A DNA stretch of 35,908 nt from a gamma proteobacterium symbiont of Ctena orbiculata (lineage in GTDB: Bacteria; Pseudomonadota; Gammaproteobacteria; Chromatiales; Chromatiaceae), in contig NATW01000092.1 of NCBI GenBank assembly GCA_003094555.1, positions 1 through 35,908 on the forward strand, given 5' to 3'. Below, in pieces: positions 17,111-26,593 of the stretch. The notes beneath the pieces were generated by a model. The model saw only the letters and a program-made list of their open reading frames with translations, ran no database searches and was not told the origin of the DNA. The first letter of the stretch is position 1. Every line of letters starts with the position of its first letter. Position numbers and translations under genes: made by a program.

Positions 17111-17419
17111 CTAACGGCGCAACGGACAGGTGGACCGGGTCGTCCGTCTGGTTCGCTTCTTCTTGATCGTCACGGGTTTCGCCTTGCTGCGCTTTTTAGG
17201 TTTATTGGTAAGCGTGATAGCCGGCGCCTTGTACATGTTCACAGAACTGAAGGTATCGGTATTGATAGTGGCACGTCGACTCCCGGCAGGCGGGGGTGTT
17301 TGTGTGTAGTTCAACTTACCCTCTTCGTCGTACCATTTGTACATGGCGGCCTGAACAGGCATTGCTGAGAGCAGCAGAAAAAGACCAAAAAACATTCCTA
17401 AGTACTTGTACCTTTCCAT
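17111..17419 (-). CDS. DUF4124-domain exported small protein
   Basis: This protein of about 102 residues has a signal peptide (YLGMFFGLFLLLSAMPVQA) followed by MYKWYDEEGKLNYTQTPP, the DUF4124 signature, and then a very basic tail with KKR clusters. DUF4124 proteins are periplasmic or envelope proteins of unknown function, frequent in gammaproteobacteria. In-frame ATGs lie 33 and 24 bases further upstream, but the start at 17419 gives a normal signal peptide. It is downstream of, and in the same direction as, the lysine-tailed adenylate kinase; a second DUF4124 gene lies at 31136. Confidence 0.8.
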   Translation of the reverse strand: MERYKYLGMFFGLFLLLSAMPVQAAMYKWYDEEGKLNYTQTPPPAGSRRATINTDTFSSVNMYKAPAITLTNKPKKRSKAKPVTIKKKRTRRTTRSTCPLRR

Positions 17420-17500
17420 GAGGCAGGTCCCTATTTCCGACATCCATGCCAATACCCTAATCTTTTAGGGGATTTAAGACAAGTAGCATGGTTCCCAAAG

Positions 17501-17528
17501 GAGTGGCAGCAAGGTTTGCCTGCCACTC
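17501..17528. other. Hairpin after adenylate kinase gene
   Basis: Perfect 9-bp arms GAGTGGCAG (17501-17509) and CTGCCACTC (17520-17528) sit just past the adenylate kinase stop. On the minus strand the stem is followed only by CTTTGG, so it is at best a weak terminator or an mRNA 3'-end structure. Confidence 0.5.
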
Positions 17529-17533
17529 AAACC

Positions 17534-19006
17534 CTATTTTTTTCTGGAACTGGAACGCTTCGATTTAACCTTTTTCAATCCGGCCTTCTTGGTGACCTTT
17601 TTTTTCACTCCGGCATTTGCCTGGGCCGCTGCGCGTTTTGGCTTCCCCTTAACACTCTTTTTTACAACCTTGCCACGCTGCTGCGCTGCGGATCGATGGG
17701 TCTTGGCTACCACTTTTTTAGCTTGCTTGGCCCTGCCGGATTTGCCTTTGCCTTTAAGCTTTGCCTTCGTTGGTTTCTTTGCCGCACTCTTTTTAGCCGC
17801 CACCTTCTTCTTGGTCACCTTGCCCTTGTTTGCCTTTTTCGGGGCCACCGGCCTTTTTGCTGCCTTCTTCTTCACTGCCGCTTTAGTGGTCGACCGCTTC
17901 TTATGGACGCTTCTCTGAGATGCCTTCTTCTTCACCACTCGCTTGTTTGGGCTCTTTTTTCCAGCTGTCTTTTTTTTCGCTACCTGCTTGGTGGCAGGCT
18001 TTTTCTTAGTCACCCCTTTTTTGGCTGGCTGTTTTTTACCCGGCTTTTTCTTGCTAATCCGTTTTTTGGCTGCCTGCTTCACAACAGACTTCTTTTTACT
18101 TGGCTGCTTCTTGACTACCCGCTTGGATACCTTCTTCTTTTGTATCTGCTTCTTTTTAGCCGCACTTTTTTTCTTTACCTTACTTTGGGCTGGCTCTCGC
18201 TTTTGCACTTTCTGGCTGCTCGTTGCCACAGCAGAAGCATCCTCCTCATCGGCAGCGCTTTCCGTTGTCTCGCCCAATGCAGGGGCCTCATCTTGGTTTT
18301 CTGTAAGCGTATCCAATTCCGCCTGGATCTGAGCCCTGTGATCCTGGACTGCTGATCGACTCCCCTGATCGATCGCCTCGCAGATAAGCTTAAACACCTG
18401 ATCGATGTCGCCATTACCCTCAATTCTGACCAATTTGTCCTGCTTCTCATAGTGGGTGATCAGGGGCGAAATCAGATGGTCGAAGACATGAATGCGACTG
18501 CTTACCGTCTCTTCGTTATCATCGGATCTCTGGTGCAGACGTCCACCACAAACATCACACACATCCTCTACGATGGTTGGGTTTCTATAAATGTTGTAGA
18601 GCAGGCCACAACTGCGACAGGTGCGTCGCCCCACCAGGCGCTCCATCAGAGTATCCGTCTCGATATCGATAAGCAGAATCAAGTCTAACGGCTGTTTGAT
18701 CTCGACCATCAGCTCATCAAGGGTCAAGGCCTGCAGCAGGTTTCTGGGGAAGCCATCCAGGATAAAGCCTGCCTGAAGCTCGCTTTTCAACAACCGCTCC
18801 CTCAGCAGAGCCAGAATGATATCCTCCGTTACCACCCTGCCTGCGTCCTGCAGCCCTTTTATTTCGAGACCCAGTGGGGTTCTTTCCAGCACGGCCGTCT
18901 TCACCAGCTCGCCTGTCATCACTGAGGAGAGGCCGTACTTGTTCGCCACCAGCTCTGTCTGCGTTCTTTTACCCGACCCTGGCGCACCAAGTATTACAAT
19001 TCGCAT
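17534..19006 (-). CDS. adk: Adenylate kinase with long lysine-rich C-terminal tail
   Basis: Residues 1-214 are a long-form adenylate kinase (2 ADP = ATP + AMP). Visible parts are the P-loop GAPGSGKRTQ (7-16), NMP-binding TGELVK (31-36), FILDGFPRN (81-89) and a zinc-type lid with Cys130, Cys133, Cys150 and Cys153, then RSDDNEETVSSR. Residues 215-262 are an acidic linker. By hand count, the last 214 residues (277-490) contain 82 lysines and no Asp or Glu, in AAKK/KKP/KKS patterns like histone H1 or AlgP tails. Compared with the E. coli enzyme, Gly14 is Arg, Asp33 is Glu, Arg36 is Lys and the Thr of FPRT is Asn. A specialised paralogue is possible. It is divergent from the gene set that includes PPi-phosphofructokinase and H+-pyrophosphatase. 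Confidence 0.88.
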   Translation of the reverse strand: MRIVILGAPGSGKRTQTELVANKYGLSSVMTGELVKTAVLERTPLGLEIKGLQDAGRVVTEDIILALLRERLLKSELQAGFILDGFPRNLLQALTLDELMVEIKQPLDLILLIDIETDTLMERLVGRRTCRSCGLLYNIYRNPTIVEDVCDVCGGRLHQRSDDNEETVSSRIHVFDHLISPLITHYEKQDKLVRIEGNGDIDQVFKLICEAIDQGSRSAVQDHRAQIQAELDTLTENQDEAPALGETTESAADEEDASAVATSSQKVQKREPAQSKVKKKSAAKKKQIQKKKVSKRVVKKQPSKKKSVVKQAAKKRISKKKPGKKQPAKKGVTKKKPATKQVAKKKTAGKKSPNKRVVKKKASQRSVHKKRSTTKAAVKKKAAKRPVAPKKANKGKVTKKKVAAKKSAAKKPTKAKLKGKGKSGRAKQAKKVVAKTHRSAAQQRGKVVKKSVKGKPKRAAAQANAGVKKKVTKKAGLKKVKSKRSSSRKK

Positions 19007-19299
19007 CCCCTCAACTCTCCAAAGCTACAAACAAAAAGTCATTTTTCCTTTTTATTACAATCAGTTAATCTGTTTTCGACAGATACCTGCAAGGGCCTTG
19101 CGCCCACTGGACCACCGCTGTGACAGGTAATAATTAAGAAAATCCATGGCGCCATCCAAGTTTTGCATTGGCCGCCAGCTATGAGCTTGGGTAAGCTAAT
19201 CCAAGATTTCCCGTAAAGTCAACGGACTTTATGTACTAAACAGAACAATTAGATTATTCTTCTCTGCCTCATGTAGTGGCCGAATGCAGAGTATTCTTC

Positions 19300-19644
19300 A
19301 TGCCTGAAATTCCAGATATAACAGATTCAGAACACTGGATCGTCGAAACCACCCTGACTGAACGTTACGGTGGCAAGATCGAGACCCAGCTAGCGGATGC
19401 CGAGATACGCCTGATGCCCTCCGATCGAGAGCTTTCCAGCTGTCCTGTCATCCACTGGAACCAGGAGGGCTGCAACTTCATTATTTTCAAAACCGGCAGC
19501 CGCAACTACCGCTGCCAGTTCTTCTACCGGGGCTATCAACAGTACGGCACCGGTGTCGACGAATATGACGACCTCACTGAGTGCATAGTCTCCCTGCTGC
19601 AGGCCCAGGCCGATCATGCGGCAAAGGAGAGGGGTGATATCTAG
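19300..19644 (+). CDS. Hypothetical protein next to PPi-phosphofructokinase
   Basis: I do not recognise this protein. It has about 114 residues and is acidic, with no signal peptide or membrane span. Aromatic-rich segments such as CNFIIFKTGSRNYRCQFFYRGY are followed by a short acidic patch (VDEYDD) and an amphipathic C-terminal helix. Three cysteines lie within or near the predicted strands. The frame could also start eight codons earlier at 19276. It lies in the same direction as, and 69 bp upstream of, the PPi-phosphofructokinase gene, so it may belong to the same transcript. The 293 bp between it and the adenylate kinase gene are AT-rich and probably hold divergent promoters; I could not fix a consensus there. 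Confidence 0.7.
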   Translation: MPEIPDITDSEHWIVETTLTERYGGKIETQLADAEIRLMPSDRELSSCPVIHWNQEGCNFIIFKTGSRNYRCQFFYRGYQQYGTGVDEYDDLTECIVSLLQAQADHAAKERGDI

Positions 19645-19713
19645 TGTACCTCGTCATAGATTTATAACCGAATTTTTTTAAACAGATATCTATAAATAAA
19701 GGGGATCAAATAA

Positions 19714-20970
19714 ATGACTGCAAAAAATGCTTTCTATGCCCAGTCGGGCGGGGTAACCGCGGTAATCAACGCCTCCGCCTGCGGCGTCATCGAGACCGCC
19801 CGCCAACACCCCGACAAGATTGCCAACGTCTATGCGGGACGCAACGGCATTATCGGCGCCCTCACTGAAGACCTGATCGATACCAGCGCTGAATCGGCTG
19901 AAGATATCGCAGCGCTCAAGCACACACCCTCCGGTGGTTTCGGGTCTTGCCGTTTCAAGTTGAAGAGCCTGGAAGAAAACAAAAGGGAATACGAACGCCT
20001 GATCGAGATCTTCAAGGCCCATAACATCGGCTACTTCTTCTACAATGGCGGCGGCGATTCTGCCGATACCTGCTACAAGGTCTCCCAGCTCTCGGAAAAG
20101 ATGGGCTTTCCGGTTCAGGCGATTCATGTACCCAAGACCGTGGACAATGACCTGCCGATCACCGACAACTGCCCAGGATTTGGCTCGGTTGCCAAATATA
20201 TCGCCGTATCCACCCTGGAGGCCTCCTACGATGTTCGCTCAATGGCGGCAACCTCAACCAAGATATTCGTGATCGAGGTCATGGGTCGGCATGCGGGTTG
20301 GATCGCCGCTGCCGGCGGCCTGGTGGAAGACAACGGCATACCAGTGGTGATTCTCTTCCCTGAGGTGGAGTTCAACCAGGAGAAATTCCTCGCCCAGGTG
20401 GATGCCAAGGTCAAGGAGTTCGGCTACTGCTCTATTGTGGTCTCCGAGGGATGTCACTGGCCTGACGGCAAATTTCTCGCTGAGCAGGGCACCCGCGATG
20501 CATTCGGTCATGCCCAACTGGGTGGCGCGGCACCGGTGGTCGCCAACATGATCAAAGATGCCCTGGGCCACAAATTTCACTGGGCAGTAGCTGATTACCT
20601 GCAACGTGCCGCCCGTCACCTCGCCTCGGCCTCCGACGTGGAACAGGCCTACGCCTTGGGCAAAGTGGCGGTGGAGAAGGCCTTGGAGGGGAAAAACTCG
20701 ATCATGCCCACCGTGGTACGCGAATCATCCAACCCTTATAAATGGAGCATCGGAGAGGCGCCACTGAGTGAGGTGGCTAACGTGGAGAAGATGATGCCCA
20801 TGGAGTTCATCACCGATGACGGTTTCGGCATTACCGCCGCCTGCAAGGAGTACCTCTATCCGCTGATCAAGGGAGAGGCCTATCCCCCCTACACTGAAAA
20901 CGGCATGCCGGACTATGTCACCATGAAGGGTGTAGCGGTACCCAGGAAGCTGGATAGCTTCAAACTTTAA
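19714..20970 (+). CDS. pfp: Pyrophosphate-dependent 6-phosphofructokinase
   Basis: This 418-residue enzyme phosphorylates fructose 6-phosphate with PPi, a reversible step usable in glycolysis, gluconeogenesis and the Calvin cycle. The substrate loop reads NGGGDSADT with Asp115 where ATP enzymes have Gly (GGDGS). The catalytic motif is PKTVDNDLP with Lys141, a residue typical of PPi-linked enzymes. MGRHAGW and the conserved TDNCPGFGSVAKY are present. The ribosome site AGGGGAT precedes the ATG. A strong terminator follows, then the H+-pyrophosphatase gene in the same direction. Pairing of these two genes is known from thiotrophic symbionts and methanotrophs, where PPi links carbon flow to proton pumping. 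The PPi preference here is read from residues, not measured. Confidence 0.92.
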   Translation: MTAKNAFYAQSGGVTAVINASACGVIETARQHPDKIANVYAGRNGIIGALTEDLIDTSAESAEDIAALKHTPSGGFGSCRFKLKSLEENKREYERLIEIFKAHNIGYFFYNGGGDSADTCYKVSQLSEKMGFPVQAIHVPKTVDNDLPITDNCPGFGSVAKYIAVSTLEASYDVRSMAATSTKIFVIEVMGRHAGWIAAAGGLVEDNGIPVVILFPEVEFNQEKFLAQVDAKVKEFGYCSIVVSEGCHWPDGKFLAEQGTRDAFGHAQLGGAAPVVANMIKDALGHKFHWAVADYLQRAARHLASASDVEQAYALGKVAVEKALEGKNSIMPTVVRESSNPYKWSIGEAPLSEVANVEKMMPMEFITDDGFGITAACKEYLYPLIKGEAYPPYTENGMPDYVTMKGVAVPRKLDSFKL

Positions 20971-20981
20971 TCTAGATCAAT

Positions 20982-21007
20982 AAGGGGCCTAACAAGCCCC
21001 TTTTTTT
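20982..21007 (+). terminator. Intrinsic terminator after pfp
   Basis: Arms AAGGGGC (20982-20988) and GCCCCTT (20996-21002) with a 7-base loop run into an uninterrupted T-tract. It begins 12 bp after the pfp stop, so pfp and hppA are likely to be at least partly separate transcripts. Confidence 0.9.
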
Positions 21008-21132
21008 GTGCGCCTAACCCTGCCAGAATGGTCCGCTGACCAAACCAGGGCCTATGAGGAGTGCAGCAGGACTTGTAGGTGGTGAAAATGAATTGTTACC
21101 GATACTATTTCGTCTCATTGGAGGATGTATAA

Positions 21133-23172
<2,040 letters not shown>

Positions 23173-23194
23173 GTAGCTGCATCGCAACCGGAAG

Positions 23195-23219
23195 AGGGGA
23201 GCTTCGGCTCCCCTTTTTT
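23195..23219 (+). terminator. Intrinsic terminator after hppA
   Basis: AGGGGAGC (23195-23202), a TTCG tetraloop and GCTCCCCT (23207-23214), then a T-run. It lies 22 bp after the hppA stop and is a textbook terminator. Confidence 0.93.
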
Positions 23220-23317
23220 ATCGGCCCTTACCCGGCCCAATCGTCCTTTCCGATAATATCAAACTGGGTCATGGCGGGAATAAATCCACATTCCTACTAT
23301 GGATTTCAGTGCTGAAT

Positions 23318-23409
23318 ATTATCGATAATGCACTGGCTTTGGGCTAGACACCCGCCAAGGTTATCCGTAATCTTCACACCTCACACGATTTCCGGCCTGC
23401 CTGCCGGAA
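23318..23409. promoter_or_regulatory. Palindromes upstream of ppa
   Basis: The gap between the hppA terminator and ppa holds a perfect 12-bp palindrome ATTATCGATAAT (23318-23329), which could be an operator. It also holds a hairpin TTCCGGC/GCCGGAA (23390-23409) that would lie in the ppa leader. A looser repeat AAATCCA/TGGATTT precedes them. No known regulator site is recognised. Confidence 0.3.
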
Positions 23410-23443
23410 CTAACCAGCTAGTTCAACTGCAAGGGTCTCAACT

Positions 23444-23992
23444 ATGAATCTGGACCGAGTCTCTTCAGGAAAACAAATTCCTGATGAAATCAATGTCATT
23501 ATCGAAATTCCGTCTAACGCCGATCCAGTCAAATATGAGGTGGACAAGGAGACAGGTGCAATGTTTGTCGACCGCATCCTGCGCACGGCCATGCACTATC
23601 CAGCCAACTACGGTTATATCCCACACACTCTTTCTGACGATGGAGATCCCTGTGATGTGATGGTACCTACCGCTTTCCCACTGATACCTGGCTCGGTGAT
23701 CCGCTGTCGCCCGGTAGCGGTCTTGAAAATGACCGATGAATCAGGGGATGATGCCAAGGTCGTGGCCGTTCCCACCAACGATGTTTCAAGCCGCTGGACC
23801 CATGTCAACTCATTGGACGACATGCCCTCTGAATTGATGGAACGAATTGCCCATTTCTTTGAGCACTACAAGGATCTGGACGATGGAAAATGGGTACGAG
23901 TCAAGGGCTGGGAGGGTGTAGAAGCCGCGAAAGCCGAAGTCAGTAACTCTGTGCAGATGTATAAGGACGCACCGGAAAAACCAAACTTCTAA
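23444..23992 (+). CDS. ppa: Family I soluble inorganic pyrophosphatase
   Basis: This enzyme hydrolyses cytoplasmic PPi to phosphate. The 182-residue protein has the family I motifs [21 protein letters not shown] (split over 20-40), [20 protein letters not shown] with the metal-binding aspartates, and later [16 protein letters not shown]. The length is normal for bacterial family I enzymes. The genome thus encodes both an energy-conserving membrane pyrophosphatase and a heat-dissipating soluble one as neighbours, separated by a terminator and a leader of about 220 bp. That arrangement suggests separate control. Confidence 0.96.
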   Translation: MNLDRVSSGKQIPDEINVIIEIPSNADPVKYEVDKETGAMFVDRILRTAMHYPANYGYIPHTLSDDGDPCDVMVPTAFPLIPGSVIRCRPVAVLKMTDESGDDAKVVAVPTNDVSSRWTHVNSLDDMPSELMERIAHFFEHYKDLDDGKWVRVKGWEGVEAAKAEVSNSVQMYKDAPEKPNF

Positions 23993-24075
23993 AGCCTTAT
24001 CCAGCATGGCCAGCTATACTCCCCTGCATCTCAAACTCTGTGCCGTTCAATGCCACAGCGAGTGACCAGCATCCG

Positions 24076-24615
24076 ATGAAGATCTGCATACTCTCTGACA
24101 GCCACGATCATATTCCACTATTGGATGCAGCCGTCGAGTCGGCGAAAGCCGAGGGTGTCGAGGCAGTTCTGCATTGTGGGGATGTTGTCGCTCCCAGCAC
24201 ACTACACTGCCTTGACAAGTATGACCTGCCGGTACATGTGATACATGGCAACAATACGGGTGATCTCTATACCTTGGGACAGCTCGCCAGCCGGGATGAG
24301 AACAATATCCACTACCACGGCATGGATGCCGGGGTCGAATTGGCGGGACGCAACATCTTTCTGGTCCACTATCCCCACTATGCCCGCGCCATGGCCGCAA
24401 CCGGGGACTGGGATCTGGTCTGCTGCGGACACAGCCATAATTTAAAAATCGAGCAGTTGGTGAACATCAAGGGCAAACTCACCCATTTGGTCAATCCTGG
24501 TACTATTGGCGGTGTCGGTAAATCACAGGCAACCTATGTCATTGCTGACCTGAAGAGTATGACCTTTGCGGCACGTGAGGTATCAAAACAGATAGAACGT
24601 GATGCCGGGTATTAG
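24076..24615 (+). CDS. YfcE/MJ0936-type metallophosphoesterase
   Basis: This protein of about 179 residues is a calcineurin-like phosphoesterase. The metal-binding motifs are in order: ILSDSHDH (D-x-H), LHCGDV (G-D), IHGNN (G-N-N-type), a histidine in LVHYPHY, and CCGHSHN (G-H-x-H). The family includes small phosphodiesterases with unknown natural substrates. The frame extends to a GTG at 24040, but homologous proteins begin at [12 protein letters not shown], so ATG 24076 is preferred. It follows ppa by 83 bp and precedes moaC by 47 bp on the same strand. Confidence 0.87.
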   Translation: MKICILSDSHDHIPLLDAAVESAKAEGVEAVLHCGDVVAPSTLHCLDKYDLPVHVIHGNNTGDLYTLGQLASRDENNIHYHGMDAGVELAGRNIFLVHYPHYARAMAATGDWDLVCCGHSHNLKIEQLVNIKGKLTHLVNPGTIGGVGKSQATYVIADLKSMTFAAREVSKQIERDAGY

Positions 24616-24662
24616 CGCCGCTATCAGGCCCCGGTCTGCTGGCTAAGACAACAGGAGCATAC

Positions 24663-25142
24663 ATGGCCGATTTCACCCACTTCAATGCCGCCGGCGAAGC
24701 ACACATGGTCAATGTGGGAGACAAAGCTTCGAGCAAACGCAGGGCCATCTCCGAGGGCCGAATCACCATGCAGCCTGAGACCCTGCGTATGATCCTGCAA
24801 GGCACCCACAAAAAGGGGGACGTGCTCGGAGTGGCACGTATTGCCGGCATCATGGCTGCTAAAAGGGCACCCGAGTTGATTCCCCTTTGCCATCCCCTCT
24901 CCCTGACCAAGGTAGAGATCGATCTGTTACCTGAAGAGAGTGACAACTCGATTAGTTGCCGCACTCATGTGGAAACAGTGGGACAGACTGGGGTCGAAAT
25001 AGAGGCCCTATGTGCTACCCAGATCACCCTCTTGACCATCTATGATATGTGTAAGGCTGTGGATAGAGGTATGCTAATCAGTGACATACGGCTGATGGAA
25101 AAGAGCGGAGGAAAGTCGGGAGATTGGAAACTAATCGACTAA
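24663..25142 (+). CDS. moaC: Cyclic pyranopterin monophosphate synthase MoaC
   Basis: MoaC converts 3',8-cyclo-7,8-dihydro-GTP (made by MoaA) to cyclic pyranopterin monophosphate in molybdenum cofactor synthesis, releasing PPi. The 159-residue protein has [20 protein letters not shown] and [20 protein letters not shown]. It also has [15 protein letters not shown] and a C-terminal [13 protein letters not shown] and KSGGKSG, all standard MoaC motifs. An ACAGGAG site lies upstream of the ATG. No other moa gene is in the window. Confidence 0.96.
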   Translation: MADFTHFNAAGEAHMVNVGDKASSKRRAISEGRITMQPETLRMILQGTHKKGDVLGVARIAGIMAAKRAPELIPLCHPLSLTKVEIDLLPEESDNSISCRTHVETVGQTGVEIEALCATQITLLTIYDMCKAVDRGMLISDIRLMEKSGGKSGDWKLID

Positions 25143-25259
25143 AGTTACATCAGTCCCTGCCGCCCTTATGTTGTACGGCAGCGTGATCCCTGTCACAATG
25201 CTTACATGTTATGTTGACAACCTTAACATTACAATGCAGGCCTAACTAGGGAAGTAGTT

Positions 25260-25715
25260 ATGAGTAAATTCGTAGAATGGTCCGACGCACTCAGTGTCGG
25301 CATTGAAGAAATTGACGAGCAGCACAAGATGCTGGTGAGTCTCGTCAACAAGATGCATGAAGCCATTCACCAACGCCATGGCAGTGATGTTGTAAAGGGC
25401 ATTCTGGGTGATCTGGCCGATTACACCCGTATCCATTTCGCCGTGGAAGAGAGCTTGATGCGGATCCTCAACTATCCAGATTATGAAGGTCACAAAGAGA
25501 TTCATGAGGAATTGCTGCAGTCCGTAGCTGACCTGCAGGAGAAAGTGGCAACCGGTAAGACCGCCATCGGTTTTGAATTGATGCATTTTCTTAAAACCTG
25601 GCTAACCAAACACATCATGGAAGAGGATATGCAGTACAGCAGTTTCTTTATCAAGGCCGGCGCTCAACCCAGGTTAGGCAAGAAATCCTGGATTCAAAGA
25701 CTCTGGGGCAGTTGA
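25260..25715 (+). CDS. Bacteriohemerythrin
   Basis: This 151-residue single-domain hemerythrin binds O2 at a di-iron centre. The seven expected ligands are present: His22 (DEQH), His59 and Glu63 (HFAVEE), His78 and His82 (HKEIH), and His118 and Asp123 (HIMEED). A short basic C-terminal extension follows. Such proteins store, carry or sense oxygen and are common in microaerophilic bacteria. The ATG at 25260 follows GGGAAG. The 117-bp upstream gap contains TTGACA (25214-25219) but no well-spaced -10, and no FNR box that I would call. Confidence 0.93.
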   Translation: MSKFVEWSDALSVGIEEIDEQHKMLVSLVNKMHEAIHQRHGSDVVKGILGDLADYTRIHFAVEESLMRILNYPDYEGHKEIHEELLQSVADLQEKVATGKTAIGFELMHFLKTWLTKHIMEEDMQYSSFFIKAGAQPRLGKKSWIQRLWGS

Positions 25716-25773
25716 CCCGAGCTACAGCCTGACATAGGGTTCATGGCATTTCCGGTTTTATCAAAGAAATGCA

Positions 25774-26397
25774 ATGAACCCCTATTATCACAGGGCCGAA
25801 TTTTTAAAAAGCGCGGCCAGTCTATCCCAAGCACCCCCTGACAGCGGTTTCGAGGTAGCCTTTGCCGGCCGCTCCAATGCGGGCAAATCGAGCGCCCTGA
25901 ATACCTTGTGTAACCAGAAATCTCTGGCACGAACCAGTAAAACTCCAGGCAGGACCCAACTCCTGAATTTCTTTTCACTGGATGAGGAACGTCGCCTGGT
26001 AGACCTGCCTGGATATGGTTACGCCAAGGTCGCTGAATCGATCAAACGGAAGTGGCAAGAGACCCTTGCCGATTACATAGAGCAGCGGCAGTGTCTGCTG
26101 GGATTGGTTCTATTGATGGATATCCGTCACCCACTGACAGATTTCGACCTGCAGATGCTGCAATGGAACACCCACCATGGGTTGCCGACACACATCCTCC
26201 TGACCAAGGCAGACAAGCTAAAGACCGGCGCTGCGAAAAACACACTATTGAAGGTGCAAAAGAGCCTTTCCGACCGCCCCGAAATCACCGTTCAACGCTT
26301 CTCCGCACTAAAGAAGCAGGGCATTGACGAGTGCCACAGAGTGCTGGATCTCTGGTTCGAACTGGAAGCACAAACCGGGGACAGACCACGGTTTTAG
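25774..26397 (+). CDS. engB: Ribosome biogenesis GTP-binding protein EngB/YihA
   Basis: This essential-type GTPase supports large ribosomal subunit assembly. The 207-residue protein has G1 [10 protein letters not shown]3 DLPGYGYA, G4 TKADK and a G5 SALKKQG region. The N-terminal [23 protein letters not shown] fits the family (motif split across residues 10-32). The last residues (TGDRPRF) and the stop codon are encoded by one arm of an 18-bp inverted repeat, so the natural C-terminus may have been altered by repeat insertion. The gene faces polA, as in E. coli and Pseudomonas. Confidence 0.94.
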   Translation: MNPYYHRAEFLKSAASLSQAPPDSGFEVAFAGRSNAGKSSALNTLCNQKSLARTSKTPGRTQLLNFFSLDEERRLVDLPGYGYAKVAESIKRKWQETLADYIEQRQCLLGLVLLMDIRHPLTDFDLQMLQWNTHHGLPTHILLTKADKLKTGAAKNTLLKVQKSLSDRPEITVQRFSALKKQGIDECHRVLDLWFELEAQTGDRPRF

Positions 26398-26434
26398 CGA
26401 ACTTCGATGGGGTTGGAAACCGTGGTCTGTCCCC
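26377..26434. repeat. 18-bp perfect inverted repeat (REP-like) overlapping engB stop
   Basis: Arms GGGGACAGACCACGGTTT (26377-26394) and AAACCGTGGTCTGTCCCC (26417-26434) are perfect complements with a 22-base spacer. The left arm supplies the end of the engB coding sequence, and the stop TAG follows it. I recognise the GGGGACAGACCACGG motif as a sequence repeated in many bacterial genomes near REP-associated transposases; this is recollection, not a search. The right arm is followed by CCTTTTA, so it may also act as a weak plus-strand terminator for engB. Confidence 0.8.
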
Positions 26435-26439
26435 CTTTT

Positions 26440-26482
26440 AAAAAGAAAGCCCCATCAGCCTAAGGGGAGAGACTGACGGGGC
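26440..26482 (-). terminator. Intrinsic terminator (candidate sRNA and polA)
   Basis: On the minus strand GCCCCGTCAG (26482-26473) pairs along ten positions, with one G-U, to CTGATGGGGC (26458-26449), and TTTCTTTTT follows. On the plus strand the same stem has an A-C mismatch and no T-run, so the direction is the polA direction. Confidence 0.88.
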
Positions 26483-26560
26483 CGGATCTTCCCGGATGGG
26501 GTCCCCGGGAAGGGTGGGTCGCAAAGGGAGGAATAGCGACCCGTGTCGTACGACTTACAG
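26440..26560 (-). ncRNA. Candidate small RNA between polA and engB (Spot 42/ErsA locus)
   Basis: On the minus strand, downstream of polA, three hairpins lie in a row. The first is GGGTCGC/GCGACCC (26536-26542 with 26516-26522), whose 13-base loop contains UUCCUCCCUU, complementary to a Shine-Dalgarno. The second is CTTCCCGG/CCGGGAAG (26505-26512 with 26488-26495). The third is a strong terminator. A 10-bp palindrome GTCGTACGAC (26544-26553) lies at the putative 5' end. Spot 42 in E. coli and ErsA in Pseudomonas occupy this same polA-engB gap in the same direction. I see no primary-sequence identity that I can vouch for. The 5' end is inferred from a promoter-like sequence, so length (about 120 nt) is approximate. 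Confidence 0.62.
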
Positions 26561-26563
26561 GGA

Positions 26564-26593
26564 AATAGACTGGAAGAATTGGATAAAGTTCAA
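26564..26593 (-). promoter_or_regulatory. Possible sigma-70 promoter for the candidate sRNA
   Basis: On the minus strand TTGAAC (26593-26588) and TCTATT (26569-26564) are separated by 18 bases. The -35-like element overlaps the polA stop codon. A start near 26557 would give an RNA of about 120 nt ending at the terminator. Matches are moderate, so this is a suggestion. Confidence 0.35.

Noticed and set aside
17516-18355. Plus-strand frame rich in Leu and Phe that looks like a membrane protein
   Set aside because: It is the complement of the lysine-rich tail (AAA/AAG codons read as TTT/CTT), so the apparent hydrophobicity is an artefact.
25201-25259. Possible FNR/ANR or sigma-70 site upstream of the hemerythrin gene
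   Set aside because: TTGACA lacks a -10 at 16-18 bases, and the FNR-like half-sites match poorly.
26519-26560. Plus-strand small gene suggested by GGGAGGAATAG near 26526
   Set aside because: The purine-rich site lies in a hairpin loop and the frame after it runs antisense into polA without protein-like features; the minus-strand RNA explains the structure better.
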